NCBI GenBank assembly: GCA_947585525.1
Contig: CANPXA010000064.1
Span: 1 to 8,499, forward strand
DNA from: an uncultured Akkermansia sp.
GTDB lineage: Bacteria > Verrucomicrobiota > Verrucomicrobiia > Verrucomicrobiales > Akkermansiaceae
Reading direction: 5' to 3'
DNA: 8,499 nucleotides
Under the pieces are notes generated by a model. That model saw only the letters and a list, made by a program, of their open reading frames with translations, was not told where the DNA came from and searched no databases. The stretch's first letter is position 1; the number at the start of each line of letters is the position of its first letter. The translations under genes were made by a program, and so were the position numbers. Below, piece after piece: positions 1 through 5,568 of the stretch.

Positions 1-95
1 TGAACTCCGATTTTCTGCCTTGTCCGTGAATCGAAAAGAGACAAAAACTCTCCTCAAAGGGACGGATTTTTTTGCCCCCGGAAAAGAAAAAAGTC

Positions 96-123
96 TTTTC
101 ATGCGGTGCGGGAGGAGTATAAT
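96..123 (+). promoter_or_regulatory. Candidate gdhA promoter
   Basis: A perfect TATAAT (118-123) lies 16 bases after TTTTCA (96-101), which matches four of six bases of the -35 consensus. Transcription would start near 130 and give a leader of about 60 bases. The -35 half overlaps an inverted repeat, GAAAAG (81-86) and CTTTTC (95-100), which could be an operator or a hairpin; this is inference. The leader has no clear Shine-Dalgarno site before the gdhA start. Confidence 0.5.
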
Positions 124-188
124 TCGGGACGTCTGACAGCGCACCGGCAGTGAGCCGGGGCGAGAAAACCCCAGACCGGCCTATAATT

Positions 189-1547
189 ATGACAGAATAC
201 ACGACACGCGTACTGAATGCAGTACGCACCAAGAACGCTAACGAGCCTGAATTTTTGCAGGCGGTGCAGGAAGTAATTTCGACGATTGAACCGGTGCTGA
301 CAGCGCACAAGAAATACGAAGACAATTGCATTTTAGAGCGCATCACGGAGCCGGAGAGAACGATCATCTTTCGCGTACCGTGGACAGACGATGAGGGACA
401 CATTCGCATCAACCGCGGATTCCGTGTGGAATTCAACAGCGCCATCGGACCGTACAAGGGAGGCTTGCGTTTCCATCCGTCCGTGAATCTGGGCATCCTC
501 AAATTCCTCGGTTTTGAGCAGGTGTTCAAAAACTCGCTCACCACGCTCGCCATGGGTGGCGGCAAGGGAGGCTCGGACTTTGATCCAAAGGGAAAGAGTG
601 ATGCAGAGGTCATGCGCTTTTGCCAGAGCTTCATGACGGAATTGCAGCGCCACATCGGAGCGGACACGGACGTCCCTGCCGGCGATATCGGCGTGGGCGG
701 ACGCGAAATCGGCTACCTGTTCGGTCAGTACAAGAGACTGCGCAACGAATTCACCGGGGTACTCACCGGCAAGGCTCTCAACTGGGGCGGCTCGCTCATA
801 CGTCCGGAAGCGACCGGCTACGGCTGCGTCTATTTTGCGCAGAATATGCTCGCCACTCGCGGTGATGACGTCTCCGGCAAAGTGTGCACGGTCTCAGGCT
901 CCGGCAACGTGGCTCAATACCTGGTAGAGAAGCTGAACCAGCTCGGCGCCAAGGTGGTCACCATGTCGGATTCCAACGGCACGATCTACGACCCGGCGGG
1001 CATCGACGCCGAGAAATTGGCCTGGGTCATGGAGCTCAAGAATGTTCGCCGCGGACGAATCAAGGAGTACGCCGAGCAATTTGCCGGTTCCCAGTATATG
1101 GAAGGACAACGTCCTTGGAGCATACCCTGTGATTGCGCTTTCCCCTGCGCCACACAGAATGAGATCAACGGACGGGAAGCCGAGACCCTTGTGAAAAACG
1201 GCTGTAAGCTCGTGGCAGAGGGAGCCAATATGCCTACCGACCTGGATGGCATCAATGTCTATCTCCAATCCAAGATCCTCTACGGACCCGCCAAGGCGGC
1301 CAACGCAGGCGGAGTCGCCGTCTCCGGTCTCGAGATGGCCCAGAACAGCCAGCGTCTCAATTGGACGCGCGAAGAGGTGGACACCAAGCTCTTCGACATC
1401 ATGAAGAATATCCATGAGAACGCGTACAAGCACGCTCATGAATACTCCGCGGACTGCACGGCAGACTTCACCAACTACGTTGCCGGCGCCAACATAGCCG
1501 GTTTCGTCAAAGTGGCCGATGCAATGATTGACCAGGGATTGGTGTGA
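189..1547 (+). CDS. gdhA: NADP-type glutamate dehydrogenase (GdhA)
   Basis: This cytoplasmic enzyme makes L-glutamate from 2-oxoglutarate and ammonia with NADPH, a main route of ammonia assimilation. The 452-residue product aligns nearly end to end with the 447-residue E. coli GdhA hexamer subunit. Visible landmarks are GPYKGG (K90), GGGKGGSD at 123-130 with the catalytic lysine K126 (E. coli K128), PAGDIGVG with the catalytic aspartate D166, the dinucleotide-fold motif SGSGNVA at 236-242, and SDSNG at 260-264, which resembles NADP-preferring homologues. The ATG at 189 was chosen because it leaves an N-terminus only two residues shorter than the E. coli protein; an in-frame GTG at 150 would add 13 unconserved residues. 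No ribosome binding site is visible. The gene stands alone between a candidate promoter and a strong terminator, so it is probably monocistronic. Confidence 0.96.
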   Translation: MTEYTTRVLNAVRTKNANEPEFLQAVQEVISTIEPVLTAHKKYEDNCILERITEPERTIIFRVPWTDDEGHIRINRGFRVEFNSAIGPYKGGLRFHPSVNLGILKFLGFEQVFKNSLTTLAMGGGKGGSDFDPKGKSDAEVMRFCQSFMTELQRHIGADTDVPAGDIGVGGREIGYLFGQYKRLRNEFTGVLTGKALNWGGSLIRPEATGYGCVYFAQNMLATRGDDVSGKVCTVSGSGNVAQYLVEKLNQLGAKVVTMSDSNGTIYDPAGIDAEKLAWVMELKNVRRGRIKEYAEQFAGSQYMEGQRPWSIPCDCAFPCATQNEINGREAETLVKNGCKLVAEGANMPTDLDGINVYLQSKILYGPAKAANAGGVAVSGLEMAQNSQRLNWTREEVDTKLFDIMKNIHENAYKHAHEYSADCTADFTNYVAGANIAGFVKVADAMIDQGLV

Positions 1548-1587
1548 TAGGCTCCTTTCGAAACGCAAAGTCAAACACTTCAATTTC

Positions 1588-1627
1588 AAGGGGGAGGCAC
1601 CGGGTGGCGGCTCCCCCTTTCCTTTTG
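1588..1627 (+). terminator. Intrinsic terminator of gdhA
   Basis: AAGGGGGAG (1588-1596) pairs perfectly with CTCCCCCTT (1611-1619). The loop can form a further CACC/GGTG stem (1598-1606). The hairpin is followed by a T-rich tract (1618-1627, interrupted by CC). It lies 40 bases after the gdhA stop codon, in the right place and orientation. Confidence 0.85.
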
Positions 1628-1929
1628 TCTTCAACGGTTCGCTGGAATCCTCTCTGCTGTCCCGCCGTTTTAGACGCGAGAAGTTGTCACATCGTTAATA
1701 GCAAGTATATGTTCTCATGAGTTCGCGCGGATATTTGGCAGATTGGACAGGGCAAACGCATTTGAGGGAGGTCAATCAACAGAGAGAAAGCTCTTATTGA
1801 CTGATATCACAGTTGATGCCTATCAAAAATCGTGACGACAAGCGGTCATCATGATGATGGTTCTAGCGAACTTATCCGCACACGTTGGTAATTCGAAGAA
1901 TTTGCGTAACACGCACATTATTAATAAAT
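1628..1929. other. Non-coding stretch between gdhA and the prs repeat array
   Basis: About 300 bases with no ORF that looks real on either strand and no RNA gene I recognise. It contains an inverted repeat, GTCAAT (1771-1776) and ATTGAC (1796-1801), with GAGAG and CTCT inside it. It also contains GGGCAAACGC (1750-1759), one copy of a repeat arm found in other intergenic parts of the window. The ten bases CAGATTGGAC at 1739-1748 recur at 1990-1999 just before the prs promoter, so the region looks assembled from pieces shared with the prs upstream region. Confidence 0.6.
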
Positions 1930-1985
1930 CGTAATTCGTAATTCGTAATTCGTAAATAGGCAAACGCATTTCTAACGCGTTTGCC
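1930..1985. repeat. Heptad array plus hairpin, copy 1
   Basis: Three perfect CGTAATT units (1930-1950) and one CGTAAAT (1951-1957) are followed by A and then an inverted repeat, GGCAAACGC (1959-1967) and GCGTTTGCC (1977-1985), with a nine-base loop. The same order (seven-base units ending in CGTAAAT, AGG, hairpin) recurs at 3048 and 5287. No T-run follows on the plus strand, so this is not a classic terminator. It ends 14 bases before the prs -35 box. Confidence 0.85.
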
Positions 1986-1999
1986 CCGACAGATTGGAC

Positions 2000-2027
2000 T
2001 TGCCATTTTAGGGAGGAGTGCTAGGAT
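2000..2027 (+). promoter_or_regulatory. prs promoter
   Basis: TTGCCA (2000-2005) is separated by 16 bases from TAGGAT (2022-2027). The expected start site near 2034 gives a leader of about 16 bases before the prs ATG. The block upstream (1977-2009) is similar to that upstream of dnaX, which supports the assignment by comparison within the window. Confidence 0.65.
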
Positions 2028-2049
2028 AGGTGTAGGACATCTCTCTCTC

Positions 2050-2979
2050 ATGAAACTCATAAGCGGCACGGCACACCCCAAATTGGCACAGGATATTGCA
2101 GATGTGATGGGATTACCCCTCTGTGATGCAGCAGTCAACACCTTCCCGGACGGAGAAAGCTTCGTACAAATCAAAGAGAGCATCCGCGGGGCGGACGTCT
2201 TTATCATCCAGCCGACGTGTCCTCCGACGAATCACAACATGATGGAGTTGCTGGTGATGGTCGATGCGGTGAGGCGTGCCAGCGCGAGCCGGATCACGGC
2301 GGTGATGCCATTTTACGGGTATGCTCGGCAGGATCGCAAGGATAAACCGAGAGTGCCTATCACCTCCAAGCTTGTGGCAAATCTTCTGACGGCTGCGGGT
2401 GTGAACCGCGTGCTGACCATGGATCTGCACGCTGCACAAATTCAGGGCTTCTTTGAAATCCCGGTGGATCATCTCTACTCCCTGCCCGTGCTCATCAAGC
2501 ACCTCAAGGAACACTATGTGAACGATCTCAAGAACCTCGTCGTCGTCTCCCCTGATATAGGTGGTGTCAAGACGGCCAAAAACTACGCGAACATCCTGGG
2601 AACGGAGCTGGCCATTGTGGCCAAGCAACGCATTTCTGCAACAGAAGTGGACGCGCATGCCGTAATCGGCGAGGTGGAGGGAAAGGATGTGCTGTTGGTG
2701 GACGATATGACGGAATCCGGCGGCACCCTCTGTGCTGCGGCAGATATTCTGAAGAGGCACGGAGCCGCGCGCATCTTTGCCGGAGTGTCGCACGCCGTCC
2801 TCAACGAGAAGGCTCGTGCGCGCCTGCTCGAGAGTCCGATTGAGCACCTGCTCACTTCGGATTCCGTCCCGATGGCATACGGGGATCATGTGGATACGGT
2901 GAGCATAGCGCCACTTTTTGCACAGGCTATAGCCAACATTCACAACGATGATTCCGTGACCCACCTGTTTGAGGTGTGA
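2050..2979 (+). CDS. prs: Ribose-phosphate pyrophosphokinase (PRPP synthase)
   Basis: Prs transfers pyrophosphate from ATP to ribose 5-phosphate, making PRPP for purine, pyrimidine, histidine, tryptophan and NAD synthesis in the cytoplasm. The 309-residue length is typical of class I enzymes. Visible motifs are FPDGE at 32-36, RQDRK at 93-97 (ATP site), DLHAAQIQGFF at 125-135 (the PRPP synthase signature, metal binding), SPDIGG at 167-172, the flexible catalytic loop KQR at 192-194, and the PRPP-binding loop DDMTESGGT at 218-226. That loop differs slightly from the common DDMxDTxGT form but keeps the acidic pair and the GT. The ATG at 2050 was chosen because it starts exactly at the family N-terminus MKLISG and follows the promoter; an upstream in-frame TTG at 1981 lies before the promoter. 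It appears monocistronic and convergent with the symporter genes. Confidence 0.96.
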   Translation: MKLISGTAHPKLAQDIADVMGLPLCDAAVNTFPDGESFVQIKESIRGADVFIIQPTCPPTNHNMMELLVMVDAVRRASASRITAVMPFYGYARQDRKDKPRVPITSKLVANLLTAAGVNRVLTMDLHAAQIQGFFEIPVDHLYSLPVLIKHLKEHYVNDLKNLVVVSPDIGGVKTAKNYANILGTELAIVAKQRISATEVDAHAVIGEVEGKDVLLVDDMTESGGTLCAAADILKRHGAARIFAGVSHAVLNEKARARLLESPIEHLLTSDSVPMAYGDHVDTVSIAPLFAQAIANIHNDDSVTHLFEV

Positions 2980-3011
2980 GAATCTTCGGAAGGACCATCA
3001 TGCTTTTGCCC

Positions 3012-3028
3012 GGTATGGATGCCATGCC
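3012..3028. repeat. Short hairpin after prs
   Basis: GGTATGG (3012-3018) and CCATGCC (3022-3028) form a seven-pair stem (one G-T wobble) with loop ATG, 33 bases after the prs stop. No T-run follows in either direction, so its role as a terminator is uncertain. GCTTTTGCCC directly before it (3002-3011) is the complement of the GGGCAAAAGC arm at 5370-5379. Confidence 0.55.
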
Positions 3029-3047
3029 AGCGCACTAGCATCCAAAT

Positions 3048-3083
3048 CGTAATTCGTAAATAGGCAAACGCGCAGCGTTTGCC
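3048..3083. repeat. Heptad array plus triloop hairpin, copy 2
   Basis: CGTAATT (3048-3054) and CGTAAAT (3055-3061), then AGG leading into a perfect nine-pair hairpin: GGCAAACGC (3063-3071), loop GCA, GCGTTTGCC (3075-3083). It is preceded by CCAAAT, as is copy 3. It lies five bases beyond the small-subunit stop codon on the minus strand, so it could stop or protect that transcript, but no T-run follows. Read on the minus strand, the hairpin matches the one at 5370-5392 with one compensated base-pair change. Confidence 0.85.
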
Positions 3084-3088
3084 CTGCG

Positions 3089-3226
3089 TTACTCGGTCGG
3101 GTTCTTTTTGGACACGCGCGCGGGCGTCTTCTGCTCCGAACGGAGCAACCGCCGCATACAGACGATGAGCAGGATCCAGACGAATCCTATGGAAAGAAGC
3201 ATGGTGATGATGCCGGGAAGAGTCAT
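3089..3226 (-). CDS. MetS-like small subunit of NSS symporter
   Basis: A 45-residue reading frame starts at ATG 3226-3224, overlaps the symporter stop as ATGA, and ends with TAA at 3091-3089. The peptide begins MTLPGIITMLLSIGFVW, has one hydrophobic segment at about residues 4-23, then a basic, polar tail (MRRLLRSEQK to residue 45). This size, topology and position match the MetS-type small subunits that follow MetP-type NSS transporters in many bacteria; in Corynebacterium glutamicum MetS is needed for MetP activity. The four-base overlap implies translational coupling and a fixed ratio in the membrane. It is short enough for gene finders to miss. The family call rests on context and the hydrophobic pattern, not on a search. 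Confidence 0.85.
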   Translation of the reverse strand: MTLPGIITMLLSIGFVWILLIVCMRRLLRSEQKTPARVSKKNPTE

Positions 3227-4941
3227 GATGCCTTAGGAGAATCAACCGGTTTTTTCTTGTGGAATCGCTTGGAGGTACGCACGACGAATACCATGAAGAT
3301 GTAGATCATCACCATCCACGCCATGGGCAGCACCGCTCCCGGCTCGCCTTCCTTCAGATGGGTGATGTGCTCGCAGGTAGAAACGAACATACTCTTGTAG
3401 AGCCACGAGCAGAAAATGATGAGCAGAATGGCCGGAGTGATCCAGTTGATGACAAACCCCAACCCACGCGGCAGAGCAATGCGCGAGCCTCGTCCTAATT
3501 CACGCAGCCCGTTCTTCGTCCCCCACACCCCGCGAAAAATGGAAAGATAAAGCGTGGAAATGAGGTAGAGACACATCGTTCCCATCCAAAAATCCAGTGT
3601 GTTGAGCGCCAGCATCTCCCCCGTGAACCATGATACGGCAAACGAACCCAACAACATCAACATCCCCACCACGACGACACTCTGAGAACGCCCTAATCGC
3701 CAAAACTCCTCCAAGAACGCCACCGTGGGCTGCAGAATGGATATCGAACTCGTGACGGATGCCAAAAAGAGCAATCCGAAAAAGAGAGTCCCGAAAAATC
3801 GTCCGCCCGGCATCGCCGCAAATACCTCCGGCAGCACCGTAAATCCCAGCCCGAATGTGCTCGCCCCGGCCGCCGCAGCCACCCCAAGCAGAGACACCGC
3901 CGCCGGCACGATCATCATCCCCGCTATCCCCACCTCCACCACCTCATTCGCCGCATTCGCCGCAAGCGATACGAGAGCGATATCCCTTCGTCGAGCCACA
4001 TAACTGGCATACGTCAGCACCGTGCCGAACCCGATGGAGAGGGAAAAGAAAATCTGCCCTGCGGCGGCGATCCAGAGTTCCGGGTTCATAAGCCCCTGCA
4101 TCAAGGAGATGTGCTCCCTCTGTACCGTCTGACCGGGATGTTCCTCCTGCACCCGGGAAACGAGCATCTCCTCCTGTTCAGGAGTAGCCTCAGCCGGCAC
4201 CATGTCCACCGTTTTTCCCTCCACCACCAGCACGGTCTTGGACGGGTTCCACATATAGCCCAGTCCCTGATCCACGCTCCGGTTGGGGTGCGCAGCATCC
4301 GGCGTCCCCAAGGTGAGCACTCGCACCAGCACGATGAGCGCCGTGATGAGCAACACCGGCATACTCCACTTGCAGAACCACTCAATCCCCCTCGTCACCC
4401 CGCGATACAGCAAATACAGGTTTGCCCCGATGGCGATGAAGAAAAAGAGGGGAAGATTACTCTGACCGCTGTAAGCAGCCCCATCCCCGCCGCTACCGGT
4501 GAATTGCTCAAAAAAAGCGGCGAACTCAGCGGAAGAATGCAAACTGAGCGCGCCCGTGGCCGTGTTGATGCAGTACCCCAGCGTCCACCCCTCCAAGTAC
4601 ATATAATACATCCCGATGCCCAACGGCGCCAGCACACCCGCTATCCCCAGGTATTTCCACACGGATGAGTGACTGATGAGCATGAACGCCGAAGCGCAGC
4701 TGTGTCCTCCCAGAATGCCTCCGCGCCTTCCTATCGCCCACTCTACCCAGCACAACGGTACACCTAACAGCAAGAACGCGCAAAAATACGCTATCATAAA
4801 CGCACCACCGCCGTACTGCGCCGCCAGTCCGGGAAACCTCAAAAAATTCCCGAACCCCACCGCACTCCCCGCCACCGCCAGCATCGTACCCAGCTGGGTG
4901 TTCCACGTCACGGATGCGACCGACTGTTTCGGCGTGCTCAT
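3223..4941 (-). CDS. NSS-family sodium-dependent amino acid symporter (MetP-like)
   Basis: This 572-residue membrane protein has the LeuT fold and should import an amino acid with sodium ions. Transmembrane segment 1 carries the family signature GSAVGFGNFLRFP (25-37) with the Na1-site asparagine N32. TM6 is seen at about 289-315 (GQIFFSLSIGFG and TYASYV), and TM8 has TSSISILQP (397-405), where T397 and S398 match the LeuT Na2 residues T354 and S355. About twelve hydrophobic segments are present. Between TM5 and TM6 there is a polar, acidic insert at about 233-282 (WNPSKT to LMQG) not present in LeuT. The following MetS-like gene suggests a MetP-type methionine/alanine importer, but the substrate is not determined by sequence. 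The start is supported by a promoter whose start site falls within a few bases of the ATG. The coding strand is strikingly G-rich. Confidence 0.93.
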   Translation of the reverse strand: MSTPKQSVASVTWNTQLGTMLAVAGSAVGFGNFLRFPGLAAQYGGGAFMIAYFCAFLLLGVPLCWVEWAIGRRGGILGGHSCASAFMLISHSSVWKYLGIAGVLAPLGIGMYYMYLEGWTLGYCINTATGALSLHSSAEFAAFFEQFTGSGGDGAAYSGQSNLPLFFFIAIGANLYLLYRGVTRGIEWFCKWSMPVLLITALIVLVRVLTLGTPDAAHPNRSVDQGLGYMWNPSKTVLVVEGKTVDMVPAEATPEQEEMLVSRVQEEHPGQTVQREHISLMQGLMNPELWIAAAGQIFFSLSIGFGTVLTYASYVARRRDIALVSLAANAANEVVEVGIAGMMIVPAAVSLLGVAAAAGASTFGLGFTVLPEVFAAMPGGRFFGTLFFGLLFLASVTSSISILQPTVAFLEEFWRLGRSQSVVVVGMLMLLGSFAVSWFTGEMLALNTLDFWMGTMCLYLISTLYLSIFRGVWGTKNGLRELGRGSRIALPRGLGFVINWITPAILLIIFCSWLYKSMFVSTCEHITHLKEGEPGAVLPMAWMVMIYIFMVFVVRTSKRFHKKKPVDSPKAS

Positions 4942-4949
4942 GCGTATTC

Positions 4950-4978
4950 ATTCTAACCATTTTTCGGCGCATTTGCAA
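4950..4978 (-). promoter_or_regulatory. Promoter of the symporter operon, nearly leaderless
   Basis: On the minus strand, TTGCAA (4978-4973) is followed after 17 bases by TAGAAT (4955-4950). The predicted start of transcription (about 4943) is only about two bases before the ATG at 4941, so the mRNA would have almost no leader. The elements match those of dnaX and prs. Confidence 0.7.
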
Positions 4979-5080
4979 GCGCTATTCATGGACGATGGAG
5001 GCAAAGCCGGGGAGGCGGCATGGTGCAAATACAAACCTTTCTAACCAATCACCGGTTGTGTTTAACCCACCACCTCAGCT

Positions 5081-5125
5081 AAAGCTCGCCACACGAGCTT
5101 TGCTTCGGAGTCGCCTCACGACTCC
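5081..5125. repeat. Two tandem hairpins with the same loop form
   Basis: AAAGCTCG (5081-5088) pairs with CGAGCTTT (5094-5101), and GGAGTCG (5107-5113) pairs with CGACTCC (5119-5125). Both stems are perfect, and the five-base loops are CCACA and CCTCA. Different arms close the same CG-CCNCA-CG cap. Confidence 0.8.
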
Positions 5126-5128
5126 TCA

Positions 5129-5160
5129 CCCCTGCGGGGCAAAAAGCTGCGTTTTTGGCC
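5129..5160. repeat. Composite palindrome, copy A
   Basis: CCCC (5129-5132), loop TGC, GGGG (5136-5139) overlaps a second hairpin: GGCAAAAAGC (5138-5147), loop TGC (5148-5150), GTTTTTGGCC (5151-5160), with one A-G mismatch and one wobble pair. The unit is paralogous to the one at 5363-5392. Confidence 0.75.
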
Positions 5161-5165
5161 AAACT

Positions 5166-5187
5166 GCCTTACGCCGGCGGTAGCTTT
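5166..5187. repeat. 22-base direct repeat, copy 1
   Basis: Starts GCCTTACG and ends AGCTTT. It matches 5224-5245 at 19 of 22 positions without gaps. It is bordered by the GCCCC/GGGGC hairpin at 5189. Confidence 0.75.
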
Positions 5188-5223
5188 CGCCCCCGCGGGG
5201 CAGCCCTGAGGGCTGGCTAATCG

Positions 5224-5245
5224 GCCTTACGTCGTCGGCAGCTTT
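5224..5245. repeat. 22-base direct repeat, copy 2
   Basis: Same ends as the copy at 5166 (GCCTTACG and AGCTTT), with three substitutions between. The two copies are 58 bases apart. Confidence 0.75.
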
Positions 5246-5286
5246 GCGCATTGCATATCCCGCGCGTAGCGCGCTAAAATCCAAAT

Positions 5287-5318
5287 CGTAAATCGTAAAT
5301 AGGCGAGCTTCGCTCGCC
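5287..5318. repeat. Heptad array plus triloop hairpin, copy 3
   Basis: Two CGTAAAT units (5287-5300) are followed by AGG leading into GGCGAGC (5302-5308), loop TTC, GCTCGCC (5312-5318). The order is the same as in copies 1 and 2, but the hairpin arms have a different sequence and still pair perfectly. It is preceded by CCAAAT, as in copy 2. Confidence 0.85.
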
Positions 5319-5362
5319 CCCGTCCATCGTCCATTGACGCCTCGGCACCACACTGCCTCAGC

Positions 5363-5392
5363 GCCCTGCGGGCAAAAGCTGCGCTTTTGTCC
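5363..5392. repeat. Composite palindrome, copy B
   Basis: GCCC (5363-5366), loop TGC, GGGC (5370-5373) overlaps a ten-pair hairpin: GGGCAAAAGC (5370-5379), loop TGC (5380-5382), GCTTTTGTCC (5383-5392), with one G-T wobble. Same plan as copy A at 5129. Confidence 0.8.
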
Positions 5393-5427
5393 AATCCCCC
5401 TCCGAACCCTCGGGGGCTTTGTCCATC

Positions 5428-5452
5428 GTACATAACCAATGGGTTATGGTAC
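5428..5452. repeat. Inverted repeat upstream of dnaX
   Basis: CATAACC (5431-5437) and GGTTATG (5442-5448) pair perfectly around AATG. The outer bases GTA (5428-5430) and TAC (5450-5452) can pair beyond one bulged G at 5449. It could be a protein-binding site or a hairpin; the function is unknown. Confidence 0.55.
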
Positions 5453-5533
5453 ATCATCCACCGATAACCGCGTGTTGGGATCGCGTTTTTCTTGGGACAC
5501 GAGTGGCTCTGCGTTTGCCCGGGGAGAATGGGC

Positions 5534-5562
5534 TTGCAATTTTGAAGAGGGTAGTGTAGGGT
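5534..5562 (+). promoter_or_regulatory. dnaX promoter, leaderless layout
   Basis: TTGCAA (5534-5539), a 17-base spacer and TAGGGT (5557-5562) put the predicted transcription start at about 5568-5570, on the GTG start codon of dnaX (5569). This implies a leaderless mRNA. The upstream block resembles that of prs. Confidence 0.7.
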
Positions 5563-5568
5563 AGGGGT

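Larger units (their letters stand above)
4979..5533. other. Divergent intergenic region packed with palindromes
   Basis: About 550 bases between the two outward promoters, with no credible ORF or RNA gene. From about 5081 to 5452 it is almost continuous short inverted repeats with loops of three to five bases. Besides those listed separately, there are GCCCC/GGGGC with loop CGC (5189-5201), AGCCC/GGGCT with loop TGA (5202-5214), CGCGC/GCGCG with loop GTA (5261-5273), and two CGTCCAT units (5321-5334). The edges (4979-5080 and 5453-5510) show little structure. GCGTTTGCCC at 5511-5520 is a lone repeat arm just before the dnaX promoter. Confidence 0.7.

Noticed and set aside
182..187. Second perfect TATAAT just before the gdhA ATG
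   Set aside because: Transcription from it would start inside the coding region after the ATG, and no -35 box is convincing; probably chance.
150..188. In-frame GTG at 150 as the gdhA start, adding 13 residues
   Set aside because: The extra residues do not match the GdhA family N-terminus, whereas the ATG at 189 gives nearly the E. coli length.
894..1634. Long minus-strand open frame opposite gdhA
   Set aside because: It is a shadow of the gdhA codon pattern; it has no domain and extends through the terminator hairpin.
1930..1957. Heptad arrays as a CRISPR or iteron origin
   Set aside because: The units are seven bases with no spacers, and no replication initiator or cas gene is near; three scattered short arrays do not make an origin.
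1981..2049. In-frame TTG at 1981 as the prs start
   Set aside because: It lies upstream of the promoter and adds 23 residues not found in Prs proteins.
3063..3083. Hairpin after the small-subunit gene as an intrinsic terminator
   Set aside because: No T-run follows it on either strand (TATTTACG on the minus strand), and it belongs to a dispersed repeat family; a terminator role is possible but not shown.
3223..5033. Strong C-excess on the plus strand over the symporter gene as a sign of horizontal transfer or a skew switch
   Set aside because: G-rich coding strands also occur in the first part of dnaX. With one window, the bias is best explained by codon use, and no origin features are present.
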